Shown one piece after another: positions 32,939-41,909 of a stretch of DNA of 64,000 nt; the stretch's first letter is position 1; every line of letters begins with the position of its first letter. The notes below the pieces were generated by a model that saw only the letters and a list, made by a program, of their open reading frames with translations, was not told where the DNA came from and made no database searches. The DNA comes from Chlorobiota bacterium (lineage in GTDB: Bacteria > Bacteroidota > Chlorobiia > Chlorobiales > Chlorobiaceae). The stretch covers positions 1 through 64,000 of the forward strand of contig VGMX01000006.1 of NCBI GenBank assembly GCA_016866305.1. The letters are read 5' to 3'. Both the position numbers and the translations under genes were made by a program.

Positions 32939-33328
32939 ATGAAAGAGGTTATCGATACCGTAGGACGCCGTAAAACCTCGGTGGCAAGAGTGTTCATGAC
33001 TCCGGGAAAAGGCCGGATCATCATCAACAAGCTCCCGGTGGAAGAGTATTTCAAGGATGAGGTGAAGCGCAGCAAGGCTCTCAGGCCGCTTGCCCTGACC
33101 GAAAAGACAGAAGAGTTCGATATCAAGGTGAATGTTCAGGGAGGCGGGCTCAGCGGCCAGACCGGAGCGGTCAGTCTTGCCATTGCCCGCGCGCTTACCG
33201 AGTTCGACGAAACGGTCCGTCCGGCCCTGAAAACCGAGAAACTGCTCACCAGGGATCCCCGTATGGTCGAGCGGAAGAAGTTCGGACGCAAGAAGGCCCG
33301 CAAACGCTTCCAGTTCTCCAAACGCTGA
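32939..33328 (+). CDS. rpsI: 30S ribosomal protein S9
   Basis: A 129-residue small-subunit protein whose basic C-terminal tail ([18 protein letters not shown]) reaches the P-site t[22 protein letters not shown] is the central signature. GAGG lies only one base before the ATG, an unusually tight Shine-Dalgarno spacing; the N-terminus [18 protein letters not shown] nonetheless matches the family. Second gene of the rplM-rpsI operon. Confidence 0.97.
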   Translation: MKEVIDTVGRRKTSVARVFMTPGKGRIIINKLPVEEYFKDEVKRSKALRPLALTEKTEEFDIKVNVQGGGLSGQTGAVSLAIARALTEFDETVRPALKTEKLLTRDPRMVERKKFGRKKARKRFQFSKR

Positions 33329-33370
33329 TTTTTACGTTTTTTATATTTTCAGTTCAGTAAACATCCCGCA

Positions 33371-33461
33371 TACCGTGCCATTCCGGAGCAGTTCCGGATA
33401 AGGCACTGCGGAAGTGTCCGGTGCCTCGGGGTACCGGATCCCGCAGTGTAACGGCACGGTA
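33371..33461 (+). promoter_or_regulatory. Structured leader RNA of rpsB-tsf
   Basis: The gap before rpsB folds as a three-way junction. P1: TACCGTGCC (33371-33379) with GGCACGGTA (33453-33461), 9 bp. P2: TCCGGA (33382-33387) with TCCGGA (33393-33398), 5-nt loop. P3: CACTGCGG (33404-33411) with CCGCAGTG (33441-33448), 8 bp, enclosing P3b 33417-33425 with 33430-33438 (9 bp, one G-U, 4-nt loop). It ends 20 nt before the rpsB Shine-Dalgarno. No T run follows, so it is not a terminator for rpsI. An autoregulatory S2 leader is the likely role by analogy with other rpsB leaders. Confidence 0.6.
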
Positions 33462-33493
33462 GAGGTTCCAACTAAAACAACAGGAAGACAGCC

Positions 33494-34258
33494 ATGTCAC
33501 AGCAGTTTCAGCTTGAAGATATGCTCCGGGCAGGAGTGCACTTCGGCCACCTCGCCCGCCGCTGGTGCCCGAAAATGAAACCCTACATCTTCATGGAGAA
33601 AAACGGTGTTCACATCATCGACCTCCAGAAAACCGTCGTCCTCGCCGACGAGGCGCTCAGGGCCCTTGAAGCCATCGCTTCAACCGGCCGTGAAATCATG
33701 TTCGTCGGCACGAAAAAACAGGCAAAGCACATCATCGCCGAAGAGGCTGAACGTGCAGGTATGCCTTACGTTTGCGAGCGGTGGCTCGGCGGCATGCTGA
33801 CCAACTTTTCGACCATCCGCCAGAGCATCCGCCGCATGAATGCCATCGACCGGATGGAGACCGACGGCACCTTCGACATGATCACCAAGAAAGAACGTCT
33901 CATGCTTGCCCGCGAGCGCGAGAAGCTCATGAGGATTCTTGGCGGCATCGCCACCATGAACCGGCTTCCCGCCGCACTGTTCGTGGTCGATATCAAGAAA
34001 GAGCATATCGCTATCAAGGAAGCCCGTTCGCTCGGCATTCCCATCTTCGCAATGGTTGATACCAACTGCGATCCCGAAACCGTGGACTACGTCATTCCCG
34101 CCAACGACGACGCCATCCGTTCCATCAAGCTGATGGTCAAGGCAGCCGCCGATACGGTCGTCAACGCCCGTGCGCTGAAGGTCGAGCAGGAAGTGCTTGC
34201 CGGCATGGACTCGGAGGAGGGACCCGAAGAGGAGGAAGGCGAGGAGATCGCTGAATAG
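33494..34258 (+). CDS. rpsB: 30S ribosomal protein S2
   Basis: A 254-residue S2 protein. [27 protein letters not shown] at the N-terminus and [18 protein letters not shown] near residue 95 are diagnostic; an acidic tail ([12 protein letters not shown]) closes it. ATG 33494 is preceded by AGGAAG at 6 nt. It forms the classic rpsB-tsf pair, with tsf 55 bp downstream and pyrH after a terminator. The structured leader directly upstream probably controls it. Confidence 0.97.
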   Translation: MSQQFQLEDMLRAGVHFGHLARRWCPKMKPYIFMEKNGVHIIDLQKTVVLADEALRALEAIASTGREIMFVGTKKQAKHIIAEEAERAGMPYVCERWLGGMLTNFSTIRQSIRRMNAIDRMETDGTFDMITKKERLMLAREREKLMRILGGIATMNRLPAALFVVDIKKEHIAIKEARSLGIPIFAMVDTNCDPETVDYVIPANDDAIRSIKLMVKAAADTVVNARALKVEQEVLAGMDSEEGPEEEEGEEIAE

Positions 34259-34313
34259 GCGTTGCCGCAGAGCATATTGCATCATTATCAAAACAACAGT
34301 AGCGAATTTTCCA

Positions 34314-35180
34314 ATGAGTCAGATTTCAGCCAAAGACGTCAAAGACCTGAGAGATATTACCGGTGTAGGCATGATGGACTGCAAGAAAGCCCTTGAGGAG
34401 ACCGGTGGAGACATGCAGAAAGCTATCGAATATCTTCGCAAGAAAGGCGCAGCCCTTGCCGCAAAGAGGGCGGAAAAGGATGCCCGTGAAGGCATGGTAG
34501 CCATCAGGCTTTCGGAAGACCGCAGGTCGGGTGTCATTCTCGAACTCAACTGCGAAACCGATTTCGTGGCTCGCGGCGACGTGTTCACCGGATTTGCCCG
34601 TGCGCTTGCCTCGCTTGCCCTTCAGAGTGGTGCCTCAACGCCCGAAGCCCTGCTGGCGCTTACGCTTGGACAGGAGTATGGCGGTGAGAAGGTTGAAGAC
34701 GCCATGAAAACCATGACCGGCCGTCTCGGTGAAAAGATTGAGCTGAAGAGGTTTGCGCTTTGCCAGGCTCCCGACGGAGTGGTTGAATCCTACGTGCACC
34801 CCGGTTCGCAGCTCGGTTCTCTCGTTCAATTCGTCACCGACAAGCCGGACGAGGCACGGGAGCTTGCAAAGGATCTCTCCATGCAGGTTGCCGCATCATC
34901 GCCGATCGTCGTGGACCGTTCCGCTGTTCCGGCTGAATACATCGACAAGGAGATGGAAATCTACCGTCAGCAGGCACTCGGGCAGGGTAAGCCCGAGCAG
35001 TTCGTCGACAAGATCGTGACCGGACGTCTCGAGAAGTACTATCAGGAGGTGGTGCTTACCGAGCAGAGCTTCATCAAGGACAGCAATACCAGGGTTTCCG
35101 ACGTGCTGGCCGAATTCAGAAAGAAGCATCAGGCCCAGGTCGATGTTAAAGGGTTTGTCCGTTATCAGTTAGGAGAGTGA
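34314..35180 (+). CDS. tsf: Translation elongation factor Ts
   Basis: A 288-residue guanine-nucleotide exchange factor for EF-Tu. The N-terminal UBA-like domain carries [21 protein letters not shown], followed by [15 protein letters not shown]. The track ORF extends upstream to 34197, but the ATG at 34314 ([13 protein letters not shown]) is the family start. It follows rpsB by 55 bp and is followed by a strong terminator. Confidence 0.97.
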   Translation: MSQISAKDVKDLRDITGVGMMDCKKALEETGGDMQKAIEYLRKKGAALAAKRAEKDAREGMVAIRLSEDRRSGVILELNCETDFVARGDVFTGFARALASLALQSGASTPEALLALTLGQEYGGEKVEDAMKTMTGRLGEKIELKRFALCQAPDGVVESYVHPGSQLGSLVQFVTDKPDEARELAKDLSMQVAASSPIVVDRSAVPAEYIDKEMEIYRQQALGQGKPEQFVDKIVTGRLEKYYQEVVLTEQSFIKDSNTRVSDVLAEFRKKHQAQVDVKGFVRYQLGE

Positions 35181-35185
35181 AAAAG

Positions 35186-35218
35186 AAAAAAGGCCTCGTT
35201 GTTCGAGGCTTTTTTTTT
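35186..35218 (+). terminator. Intrinsic terminator after tsf
   Basis: GCCTCG (35193-35198) pairs with CGAGGC (35204-35209) around TTGTT, flanked by A-rich sequence before and a run of nine T after. It closes the rpsB-tsf unit and separates pyrH. Confidence 0.93.
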
Positions 35219-35272
35219 GACCATATTTAACGGTATCGTCAGTTCTGTCAATATCATTGCCATGGAGGAGCT

Positions 35273-35983
35273 ATGCTGAAATACAGGCGCATCCTGCTGA
35301 AGTTGAGCGGTGAATCGCTTGCCGGTGATGATGGTTACGGCATCAATGCCGCCATGCTCGATCGCTATGCCGAGGAGATTCGCGAAGCGCGCGAGATGGG
35401 GGCCGAGATCGCTCTTGTTATCGGCGGAGGCAACATTTTCAGGGGAGTCTCGGACGCTGCGGCCAACATGGACCGTGTCCAGGCAGACTACATGGGCATG
35501 CTTGCCACGGTTATCAATTCCATTGCTTTCCAGGACGCGCTCGAGCGCAAGGGTATTTTTACCCGCCTGCAGACCGCAATCAAAATGGAGCAGATGGCCG
35601 AACCCTTCATCAGGCGCAGAGCCATACGCCATCTTGAAAAGGGACGTGTGGTGATTTTTGGGGCCGGTACCGGCAATCCCTACTTTACCACCGATACGGC
35701 AGCATCGCTCAGGGCCATCGAGATCGAGGCCGATGTGATCGTCAAGGGGACCAGGGTTGACGGTGTGTACGACTCCGATCCCGAAAAGAACCCGAAAGCC
35801 GAATTCTTCCCGGAAATATCCTACCTCGATGTCATCCGCAAGAACCTGAGGGTGATGGACATGACGGCAATCACCCTCTGCAGGGAGAATGTCCTGCCGA
35901 TTGTGGTGATGAACATGAACGAGAAGGGGAATTTCACCCGTCTGCTCCGCGGCGAGGAGGTCGGCTCCCTGGTGCACGCCTAA
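35273..35983 (+). CDS. pyrH: UMP kinase
   Basis: A 236-residue bacterial-type UMP kinase (amino acid kinase fold) making UDP from [16 protein letters not shown] at residues 5-17, [13 protein letters not shown] near 45 and [18 protein letters not shown] near 128 are diagnostic. GGAGGAG lies just ahead of the ATG. It follows the usual rpsB-tsf-pyrH order but is cut off by the terminator after tsf, so it probably has its own promoter in the 54-bp gap. It overlaps recX convergently by 4 bp. Confidence 0.97.
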   Translation: MLKYRRILLKLSGESLAGDDGYGINAAMLDRYAEEIREAREMGAEIALVIGGGNIFRGVSDAAANMDRVQADYMGMLATVINSIAFQDALERKGIFTRLQTAIKMEQMAEPFIRRRAIRHLEKGRVVIFGAGTGNPYFTTDTAASLRAIEIEADVIVKGTRVDGVYDSDPEKNPKAEFFPEISYLDVIRKNLRVMDMTAITLCRENVLPIVVMNMNEKGNFTRLLRGEEVGSLVHA

Positions 35984-36468
35984 GGCACGTCGTCGGTTTC
36001 ATCTCCCAGGTCGGCCTGAAAAAGATCTTCAAGGATCTCTTTTATGGCCGGCCATTCGAACCCCCGGTTGCGCAGGAATACTTCGAGTTTTTTTTTTCTG
36101 ACCGCTTCGGATCCTCCTTTCATCGAGGCGAGTTTTTTCATGCCCGCACGACGGCACAGCTCCTGGCTGTCGCACTCTTTGAGGAGGTCATCGGCTATTT
36201 CATCGGGAACTCCTTTTCGCATCAGTTCATAGCGCATGACTTTGCGTCCGGCGGGTTTCCTTCTGGAAAGGGTGGCGATCAGCTCGCTTCCGAATGCCGC
36301 GTCATCGATCAGCTTTTTACTGACGAGCCGCTCCAGTGTGTCTTCCACGGTTCCTTTCCCGAATCCTTTCCGGAGCAGCTTTTCCTGAAGCTCGAACCGG
36401 CTGTGGCTGCGTCGTGCAAGCAGTTTCAGTGCATACGCCGTCGCCTTGTTTATCGCATGTTCCTCCAT
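35980..36468 (-). CDS. recX: Regulatory protein RecX
   Basis: A 162-residue helical protein that binds and restrains RecA filaments. The three-helix repeats are seen as [36 protein letters not shown] and [11 protein letters not shown], with a longer basic region before the third repeat. recA itself is not in the window. ATG 36468 faces the nudix gene divergently. Confidence 0.88.
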   Translation of the reverse strand: MEEHAINKATAYALKLLARRSHSRFELQEKLLRKGFGKGTVEDTLERLVSKKLIDDAAFGSELIATLSRRKPAGRKVMRYELMRKGVPDEIADDLLKECDSQELCRRAGMKKLASMKGGSEAVRKKKLEVFLRNRGFEWPAIKEILEDLFQADLGDETDDVP

Positions 36469-36574
36469 AGGGATTTCAGCTCTTTACCTGGTTGTATTCG
36501 GAAAACAACGGGTTTTTCGCTTATTTGCAAACCTGTTCGAAAAAAAAGTCATTTCCAGCCGCAACAGCAGCAGC

Positions 36575-36991
36575 ATGGATCCGGTTCATCATATAGGCGA
36601 CGTTGTCTGTGCAATCATCGAACGCAACGGCAGGTTTCTCATCGCGCAGCGGCCTGAAGGGAAAACGCTCGCATGCAAATGGGAGTTTCCCGGCGGAAAG
36701 CTCGACGCGGGGGAGGACGAACCTGCGGCGCTTTATCGCGAGTTGCGCGAAGAACTGGACATAACCGTTCGGATAGAACAGCGGCTCACGCCTGTTTTTC
36801 ATGCCTACGAGACATTTTCACTCCGGCTTGTGCCCTTTGTCTGCTCGCTCGCATCGGGAGAACCGGTTCTGCATGAACACCGGGCGCTCGCATGGATCAC
36901 GACGGGGATGATCGACGCCTACGATTTTCCCGAAGCAGATCTTCCCGTACTCGAAGAGTATCGGCAATTCCGTTCGTCAAGGACGACATGA
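36575..36991 (+). CDS. Nudix hydrolase, MutT-like
   Basis: A 138-residue nudix hydrolase. The nudix box GX5EX7REUXEE is GGKLDAGEDEPAALYRELREEL. GDVVCAIIERNGRFLIAQRPEGKTLACKWEFPGGK matches the MutT/CTP pyrophosphohydrolase subgroup that removes oxidised nucleotides, though the substrate cannot be fixed from sequence. The track ORF starts at 36446; ATG 36575 gives the normal length. The C-terminus ends soon after ALAWITTGMIDAYDFPEADLPVL, as in MutT. Confidence 0.9.
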   Translation: MDPVHHIGDVVCAIIERNGRFLIAQRPEGKTLACKWEFPGGKLDAGEDEPAALYRELREELDITVRIEQRLTPVFHAYETFSLRLVPFVCSLASGEPVLHEHRALAWITTGMIDAYDFPEADLPVLEEYRQFRSSRTT

Positions 36992-37117
36992 GGGCGCTTT
37001 TACCGTCACGTTAAAACCTGTATTTTTGCATATTAAGGATTTATTCTTTCTTTTATTTCCTTTTGTTTTTGAAAACGGCTTCCCGGCGTTTCCGGCGGCC
37101 TCTATGCGGAGGGTTTT

Positions 37118-38359
37118 GTGGCAAGTTCAGAACATGCATCGGTTCGCGATGTTTTCAGCATGCCGGTCATCGTGGCCGCGCTTGGCTACTTTGTCGATAT
37201 TTACGATCTCGTCCTGTTCAGTATCGTCCGGGTGCCCAGCCTGAAGGAACTCGGTATCGACGGGCAGTCGCTTATCGACGACGGGGTGTTCCTGCTCAAC
37301 ATGCAGATGATCGGCATGTTGCTTGGCGGCATTCTCTGGGGATGGCTCGGTGACAAAAAAGGACGGCTGAAAATCATGTTCGCCTCCATTCTCATGTACT
37401 CGGTTGCCAATATCGCCAACGGATTGGTGACCTCATTGCCTGCATACGGCCTCTTGCGTTTCATTGCCGGTGTCGGTCTTGCCGGGGAACTCGGCGCAGG
37501 CATCACGCTGGTGTCCGAAATCCTGCACACTCGTATCCGTGGCTACGGCACCATGCTTGTTGCCTCGATCGGCGTTTCCGGCGCGATTCTTGCCAATTTT
37601 GTCGCCAACACCTACGACTGGCGCACCGCGTTCTTTATCGGCGGCGGCCTCGGGCTGCTGCTGCTTCTGGCGCGATTCAGGGTTGCCGAATCGGGCATGT
37701 TTCGCACCATGGAGGAAAAAAACGCCGTCAATCGCGGCAATATGCTGGCGCTATTCACCGACCGCAACCGGTTTTTCCGTTATCTGAATTCGATCCTGAT
37801 CGGGGTGCCCATCTGGTTCGTGGTGGGCGTGCTCATCACCTTTTCACCTGAATTCGCCATCGATCTCGGCATCGAGGAGCCGGTTTCCGCCGGCAATGCC
37901 GTCATGTTCTGTTATCTCGGTCTGGTGTTCGGAGACCTGTCGAGCGGTCTGATGAGCCAGTTCCTGAAGAGCAGAAAAAAAGCCGTGCTGCTCTTCATGA
38001 CGATGACCGTCGCTGCCGTGGCGCTCTATTTCCTGCAGGGGAGCAGTTCGGCGTCGTTTTTTTATGGCGTCTGCACTCTGCTCGGCTTTGCCGGAGGCTA
38101 CTGGGCCATCTTCATCACCATTGCCGCCGAACAGTTCGGTACCAATCTGCGTGCGACGGTCGCCACTACCGTGCCCAATCTCGTGCGCGGCATGGTGGTG
38201 CCCATCACCATGCTTTTCCAGTTCAGCCGCGGCTTGATCGGCTTGCGTTACGGAGCGCTTCTGGTAGGGGCTGTCTGTGTCATCGCAGCCTTCCTCTCAC
38301 TTGCCGCGATCGAGGAGACCTTTGACAAGGATCTCGATTATTACGAGGAGTTTCTCTGA
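37118..38359 (+). CDS. Major facilitator superfamily transporter
   Basis: A 413-residue inner-membrane transporter with about 12 hydrophobic helices. The MFS signature between helices 2 and 3 is GWLGDKKGRLKIMFAS, and RFIAGVGLAGELGAGITLVSE matches the metabolite/H+ symporter branch in helix 4-5. The start is GTG 37118, 4 nt after GGAGGG. Substrate is unknown. It is followed 42 bp later by a CDF-type metal transporter on the same strand, without evident functional link. Confidence 0.88.
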   Translation: MASSEHASVRDVFSMPVIVAALGYFVDIYDLVLFSIVRVPSLKELGIDGQSLIDDGVFLLNMQMIGMLLGGILWGWLGDKKGRLKIMFASILMYSVANIANGLVTSLPAYGLLRFIAGVGLAGELGAGITLVSEILHTRIRGYGTMLVASIGVSGAILANFVANTYDWRTAFFIGGGLGLLLLLARFRVAESGMFRTMEEKNAVNRGNMLALFTDRNRFFRYLNSILIGVPIWFVVGVLITFSPEFAIDLGIEEPVSAGNAVMFCYLGLVFGDLSSGLMSQFLKSRKKAVLLFMTMTVAAVALYFLQGSSSASFFYGVCTLLGFAGGYWAIFITIAAEQFGTNLRATVATTVPNLVRGMVVPITMLFQFSRGLIGLRYGALLVGAVCVIAAFLSLAAIEETFDKDLDYYEEFL

Positions 38360-38401
38360 GCCGGACGGCTCCTCCGGATTTTTTAACCGGTAATCAATCG
38401 C

Positions 38402-39403
38402 ATGTCTACCGCGAAACAGAGCTACAATTTCCAGAAAGTCATCGCAATTACCGGTGTACTGCTGCTGGTCGTCAAGTTTGCTGCATGGTACATGACCCGG
38501 TCGGTGGCGATCCTGACCGATGCGCTCGAAAGCATTGTCAATGTCTCAAGCGGCTTCATCGGTCTCTACAGCCTCTCTATTTCAGCAAAACCGCGCGACA
38601 GCAGCCATCCCTACGGCCACGGCAAGGTGGAGTTCATCTCGGCGGCTGTTGAAGGCACCCTGATTACCGTTGCAGGTTTGCTCATCATCAACGAAGCGGT
38701 TGATAACCTGCTGCATCCGAAGATGCTCGGAAAGCTCGATTACGGTATTCTGCTGGTCGGCATTACCGCTTTGGCGAACTGGCTTGTCGGTTCTCTTGCC
38801 GTGCACAAAGGCAAAAAAAACAGCTCACCGGCTCTCGTGGCCAGCGGAAAGCATCTCCAGTCGGACACCTGGTCGACCATAGGCATCATCGCAGGCCTCG
38901 GCCTGCTCGCCCTGACCGGCATGGCATGGCTCGACAGCGCTGTAGCCCTGGTGTTTGCCGTGGTGATTCTTGTTACCGGATATCGCATCCTGCGCAGTTC
39001 GCTCGGGGGCATCATGGATGAAGCCGACAGCGAACTGCTCGAAAAGATTGTCACCCTGCTGCAGGTAAGCCGCAGGGAAAACTGGATCGATCTGCATAAT
39101 CTCAGAATCATCAAGTATGGCAGTGTGCTGCATCTCGACTGCCATCTTACCGTGCCGTGGTATCTCACTGTTCGCGAAGCCCGGAAAGAGATCAACAAAC
39201 TGCAGCGTCTGATCCGGCAACATTTCGGGGAAAGCGTCGAACTGTTCGTGCATACCGATGCCTGCCTCAGGTTCTCGTGCAGTATCTGCATGAAACAGGA
39301 GTGCGCGGTGCGCCAGGGAGATTTCGAGCAGGCTGTTGAATGGACGGTCCGGAACATATCGAGGGACTGCATGCACAAGATCGATGCTGCAGAACAAGGT
39401 TAA
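38402..39403 (+). CDS. Cation diffusion facilitator transporter with Cys-rich tail
   Basis: A 333-residue CDF-family metal exporter. SVAILTDALESIVNVSSGFIGLYSL is the second-helix metal-site region and HPYGHGKVEFISA the typical loop after it. Six membrane helices occupy residues about 10-205, followed by a cytoplasmic ferredoxin-like domain (LHNLRIIKYGSVLHLDCHLTVPWYL). Beyond the usual end it carries a cysteine cluster, DACLRFSCSICMKQEC, then AVEWTVRN. Such a tail is seen in some Bacteroidota/Chlorobiota CDF proteins; a metal-sensing role is only inference. Metal specificity is not assigned. Confidence 0.9.
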   Translation: MSTAKQSYNFQKVIAITGVLLLVVKFAAWYMTRSVAILTDALESIVNVSSGFIGLYSLSISAKPRDSSHPYGHGKVEFISAAVEGTLITVAGLLIINEAVDNLLHPKMLGKLDYGILLVGITALANWLVGSLAVHKGKKNSSPALVASGKHLQSDTWSTIGIIAGLGLLALTGMAWLDSAVALVFAVVILVTGYRILRSSLGGIMDEADSELLEKIVTLLQVSRRENWIDLHNLRIIKYGSVLHLDCHLTVPWYLTVREARKEINKLQRLIRQHFGESVELFVHTDACLRFSCSICMKQECAVRQGDFEQAVEWTVRNISRDCMHKIDAAEQG

Positions 39404-39468
39404 CCGTGCACAAGCATGAGGGCAGAACAGTTTTCTGAACGGATAAACACATGGATACGGGGTGAATT

Positions 39469-40473
39469 ATGGAAACCGTGCTTGTAACCGGAGCCTCGGG
39501 GTTCATCGGATCACATCTTGTCAGACGCTGCCTGAAGGAGGGGTATCATGTTACCGCTCTGGTCAGGAGAGGAAATGTTGTTGCATCGCGTTTACGGGCA
39601 CAGGGAGTTACGGTTGTCGATGGCGATATCCGCGATGCCGGGGCAGTTGGCAGGGCCGTAGCGGGGTGCGACATTGTGTTTCATGCAGCAGCGATGACGT
39701 CCGACTGGGGTGACCCGCAGGATTTCATCGATATCAATGTCGGCGGAACCAGAAATATTGCCGATGCGGCTTTGACGCATGACGTCAGGCGGTTTGTTCA
39801 CCTGAGCAGCTTCCAATCGTTCGATCATGTCAGAAACGAGCGGGTTGACGAACAGACGCCCTATTTCATCAGGAACCAGTCCTATCCGGATACGAAGATA
39901 GCTGCGAACAGGATTGTTCGTGGATATGCCGCTAAAGGGCTTGTAACATCCATGGTCTATCCTGTCTGGGTATACGGTCCTGAAGACCGTACTCTTTTTC
40001 CTCTCATTGCCGATGCCATCAGGAAAGGGCTGATCTTCTACTGGGCACGGAATGCCCGCATGAGTCTGGTATATATCGACAACCTCATCGACCTGCTGCT
40101 GCTTGCGGCAACGCATCCGGGAGCAGCGGGAGAGGAGTTTCTCTGCTGTGACGGTGAAGATCTGACTTTCGAAGCGTTCTGTGAGCGTCTTGCTGCAGGC
40201 ATTCATGCCCCTCCTCCGTATATCCGCATACCGCTCGGAGCGGCATACCTGCTTGCATCACTGATGGAAACGGCTGGTCGTCTCACCGGAAGCGAAAAAC
40301 GGCCGATGCTGACCCGCCAGTCGGTTACCATTCTCACTTCCCGGGCACTTGTCGATACCTCGAAAGCCCGCAACCTGCTCGGATGGAGTCCGAAGGTGCC
40401 GATGGAGGAGGGTTTCCGAAAAACCCTCGACTGGCTGAACGGTATCGATCCGGCCAAGTGGAAAACAAAGTGA
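39469..40473 (+). CDS. NAD-dependent epimerase/dehydratase (extended SDR)
   Basis: A 334-residue extended short-chain dehydrogenase/reductase. The NAD(P)-binding GASGFIG is at residues 8-14, the active-site YxxxK is Tyr139-Lys143 (YPDTK), and YGPEDRT matches the 3-beta-HSD/dihydroflavonol reductase-like branch. Substrate is unknown. It is preceded by a weak GGGGTG at 39460 and followed 14 bp later by the frameshifted GH19-like gene. Confidence 0.87.
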   Translation: METVLVTGASGFIGSHLVRRCLKEGYHVTALVRRGNVVASRLRAQGVTVVDGDIRDAGAVGRAVAGCDIVFHAAAMTSDWGDPQDFIDINVGGTRNIADAALTHDVRRFVHLSSFQSFDHVRNERVDEQTPYFIRNQSYPDTKIAANRIVRGYAAKGLVTSMVYPVWVYGPEDRTLFPLIADAIRKGLIFYWARNARMSLVYIDNLIDLLLLAATHPGAAGEEFLCCDGEDLTFEAFCERLAAGIHAPPPYIRIPLGAAYLLASLMETAGRLTGSEKRPMLTRQSVTILTSRALVDTSKARNLLGWSPKVPMEEGFRKTLDWLNGIDPAKWKTK

Positions 40474-40487
40474 GGGAGTCAACCGGC

Positions 40488-41101
40488 ATGGAACCCGACC
40501 GTGACCTTTTTTTCGATCACGCACGGCGCGCCCTCTTCAACGGAAGGTTCCGGCAGAGCCAGGTCGACGGGCTTAACCTGTTGCCCGACTCCTGGTGGAT
40601 TCTCCTTCCCGGCAGGGACCAGCGTTGGCTGGCCTACGCGCGGGCCACCGTGCACTACGAGGTCGATCGCACCATGCAGCCGATACGCGAGCGCGGTTCG
40701 GAGGTCTATTTCACAATAATTACAACATCGAGGGTGACAACCCGAAAAAAGCACGGCAGCTCGGCAACATCCTTCCCGGCGACGGCGCACGTTTCTGCGG
40801 TCGGGGCTTCGTGCAGCTTACCGGGCGGTGCAACTACGAGGAGTGGTCATTGCGCCTCGGTATCGATCTTGCGGGCAATTCCGATCTCGCGCTTGAAAGC
40901 AGCATTGCAGCAGCCATCCTCTTCGAAGGCATGCGGCTCGGCACCTTCACCGGCAAGCGGTTCGCGGACTACCTCAACGCGGAAAAAACCGACTGGGTAA
41001 ATGCCCGCCGCATCGTCAACCGCCTCGACAAGGCCAATCTCATCGCGGGTTTCGCCCGCAACTACCACAATGCGGTGCTCACGGGGAGCAAGGCGCTTTA
41101 A
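40488..41101 (+). pseudogene. GH19-like chitinase/lysozyme family protein, frameshifted
   Basis: Two overlapping frames join into one protein of about 204 residues. Frame 1 from ATG 40488 (9 nt after GGGAG) gives MEPDRDLFFDHARRALF and ATVHYEVDRTMQPIRERGSE, which aligns with the catalytic-Glu region of small GH19-like enzymes (ATVYHETAxTMQP). The continuation is in frame 3: NNYNIEGDNPKKARQLGN, then GDGARFCGRGFVQLTGRCNY, the family's RGRGxxQLTGR block. The switch is at about 40710-40714 and fits loss of one base. It is either a real inactivating mutation or a sequencing error. Such enzymes occur in phages and bacteria as cell-wall hydrolases. Confidence 0.75.
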
Positions 41102-41180
41102 GGTTTGTCCCGTGATGATATCCTTCCGGGAGGTGATGTAAAACCTGCCTGTGGAGACAGGGGGGGGAAATTGTATGGGT

Positions 41181-41909
41181 TCATACATGCTCTTTCCTGT
41201 TCCGGATGTCGTTGATCAGCTCCATCTGGATCTCCTGGATCTCGACGAGACGCTCCCACTGGCGGGAGAGCAGGTGGTCCACTTTCTGATGGAGCTGGCG
41301 GATTTCAAGTTCGGCTTTCAGGTTTACCTGGTAGTCGTGGATCGCCCTGGCTCGGTCACGTGCTTCCTGCCGGTTCTGGCTCATCATGATGAGCGGCGCC
41401 TGTATGGCGGCCAGCGAGGAGAGTACGAGGTTGAGCAGGATGAACGGGTAGGGGTCGAAAGGCCTGGCAACGAGCAGCCAAGAGTTCAGGCCCATCCAGA
41501 GGAAAAGGAACAGCCCGAAGATCATGATGAACGACCAGCTTCCGCCGAACGAGGCTATTTTGTCGGCAAGGCGCTGGCCGAAGGTCAGTTCGGCATCGAA
41601 GTCGATGTCGGGATTTTTCGAGAGCACTTCCTGTTCCTGCATCGCCTTGAGCACGTCATGGTCGAGTCGGGTGATCTCTCCCTTTTCGGTCTCGAGTATC
41701 TGCTGGATGTATCGGTACTGGAACTGCTGAAGGTCGTCGAGGCATATCCACCCGTTTTCATCCCAGACACCGGTTTCCTTCCTGATCAGTTCGGATATCG
41801 CGGGCCGAACGGTAAATGCCCTGCGGAGCCTCGAACGTTGCGTTGTTCCGCAGACCTGGCAGGAGCCGGCATGTGTTTCGTGTGAGGGTTCAGTTGCGGC
41901 TGCTTTCAT
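41181..41909 (-). CDS. DUF1003 membrane protein
   Basis: A 242-residue protein of the DUF1003 family. The core [32 protein letters not shown], the second helix [26 protein letters not shown] and the following [19 protein letters not shown] are diagnostic. Two membrane helices (residues about 127-147 and 160-180) and a C-terminal coiled coil (about 190-240) are visible; a CxxC (SCQVCG) lies near residue 17. Function is unknown. It starts 20 bp inside the end of uvrA on the same strand, implying cotranscription. Confidence 0.87.
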   Translation of the reverse strand: MKAAATEPSHETHAGSCQVCGTTQRSRLRRAFTVRPAISELIRKETGVWDENGWICLDDLQQFQYRYIQQILETEKGEITRLDHDVLKAMQEQEVLSKNPDIDFDAELTFGQRLADKIASFGGSWSFIMIFGLFLFLWMGLNSWLLVARPFDPYPFILLNLVLSSLAAIQAPLIMMSQNRQEARDRARAIHDYQVNLKAELEIRQLHQKVDHLLSRQWERLVEIQEIQMELINDIRNRKEHV

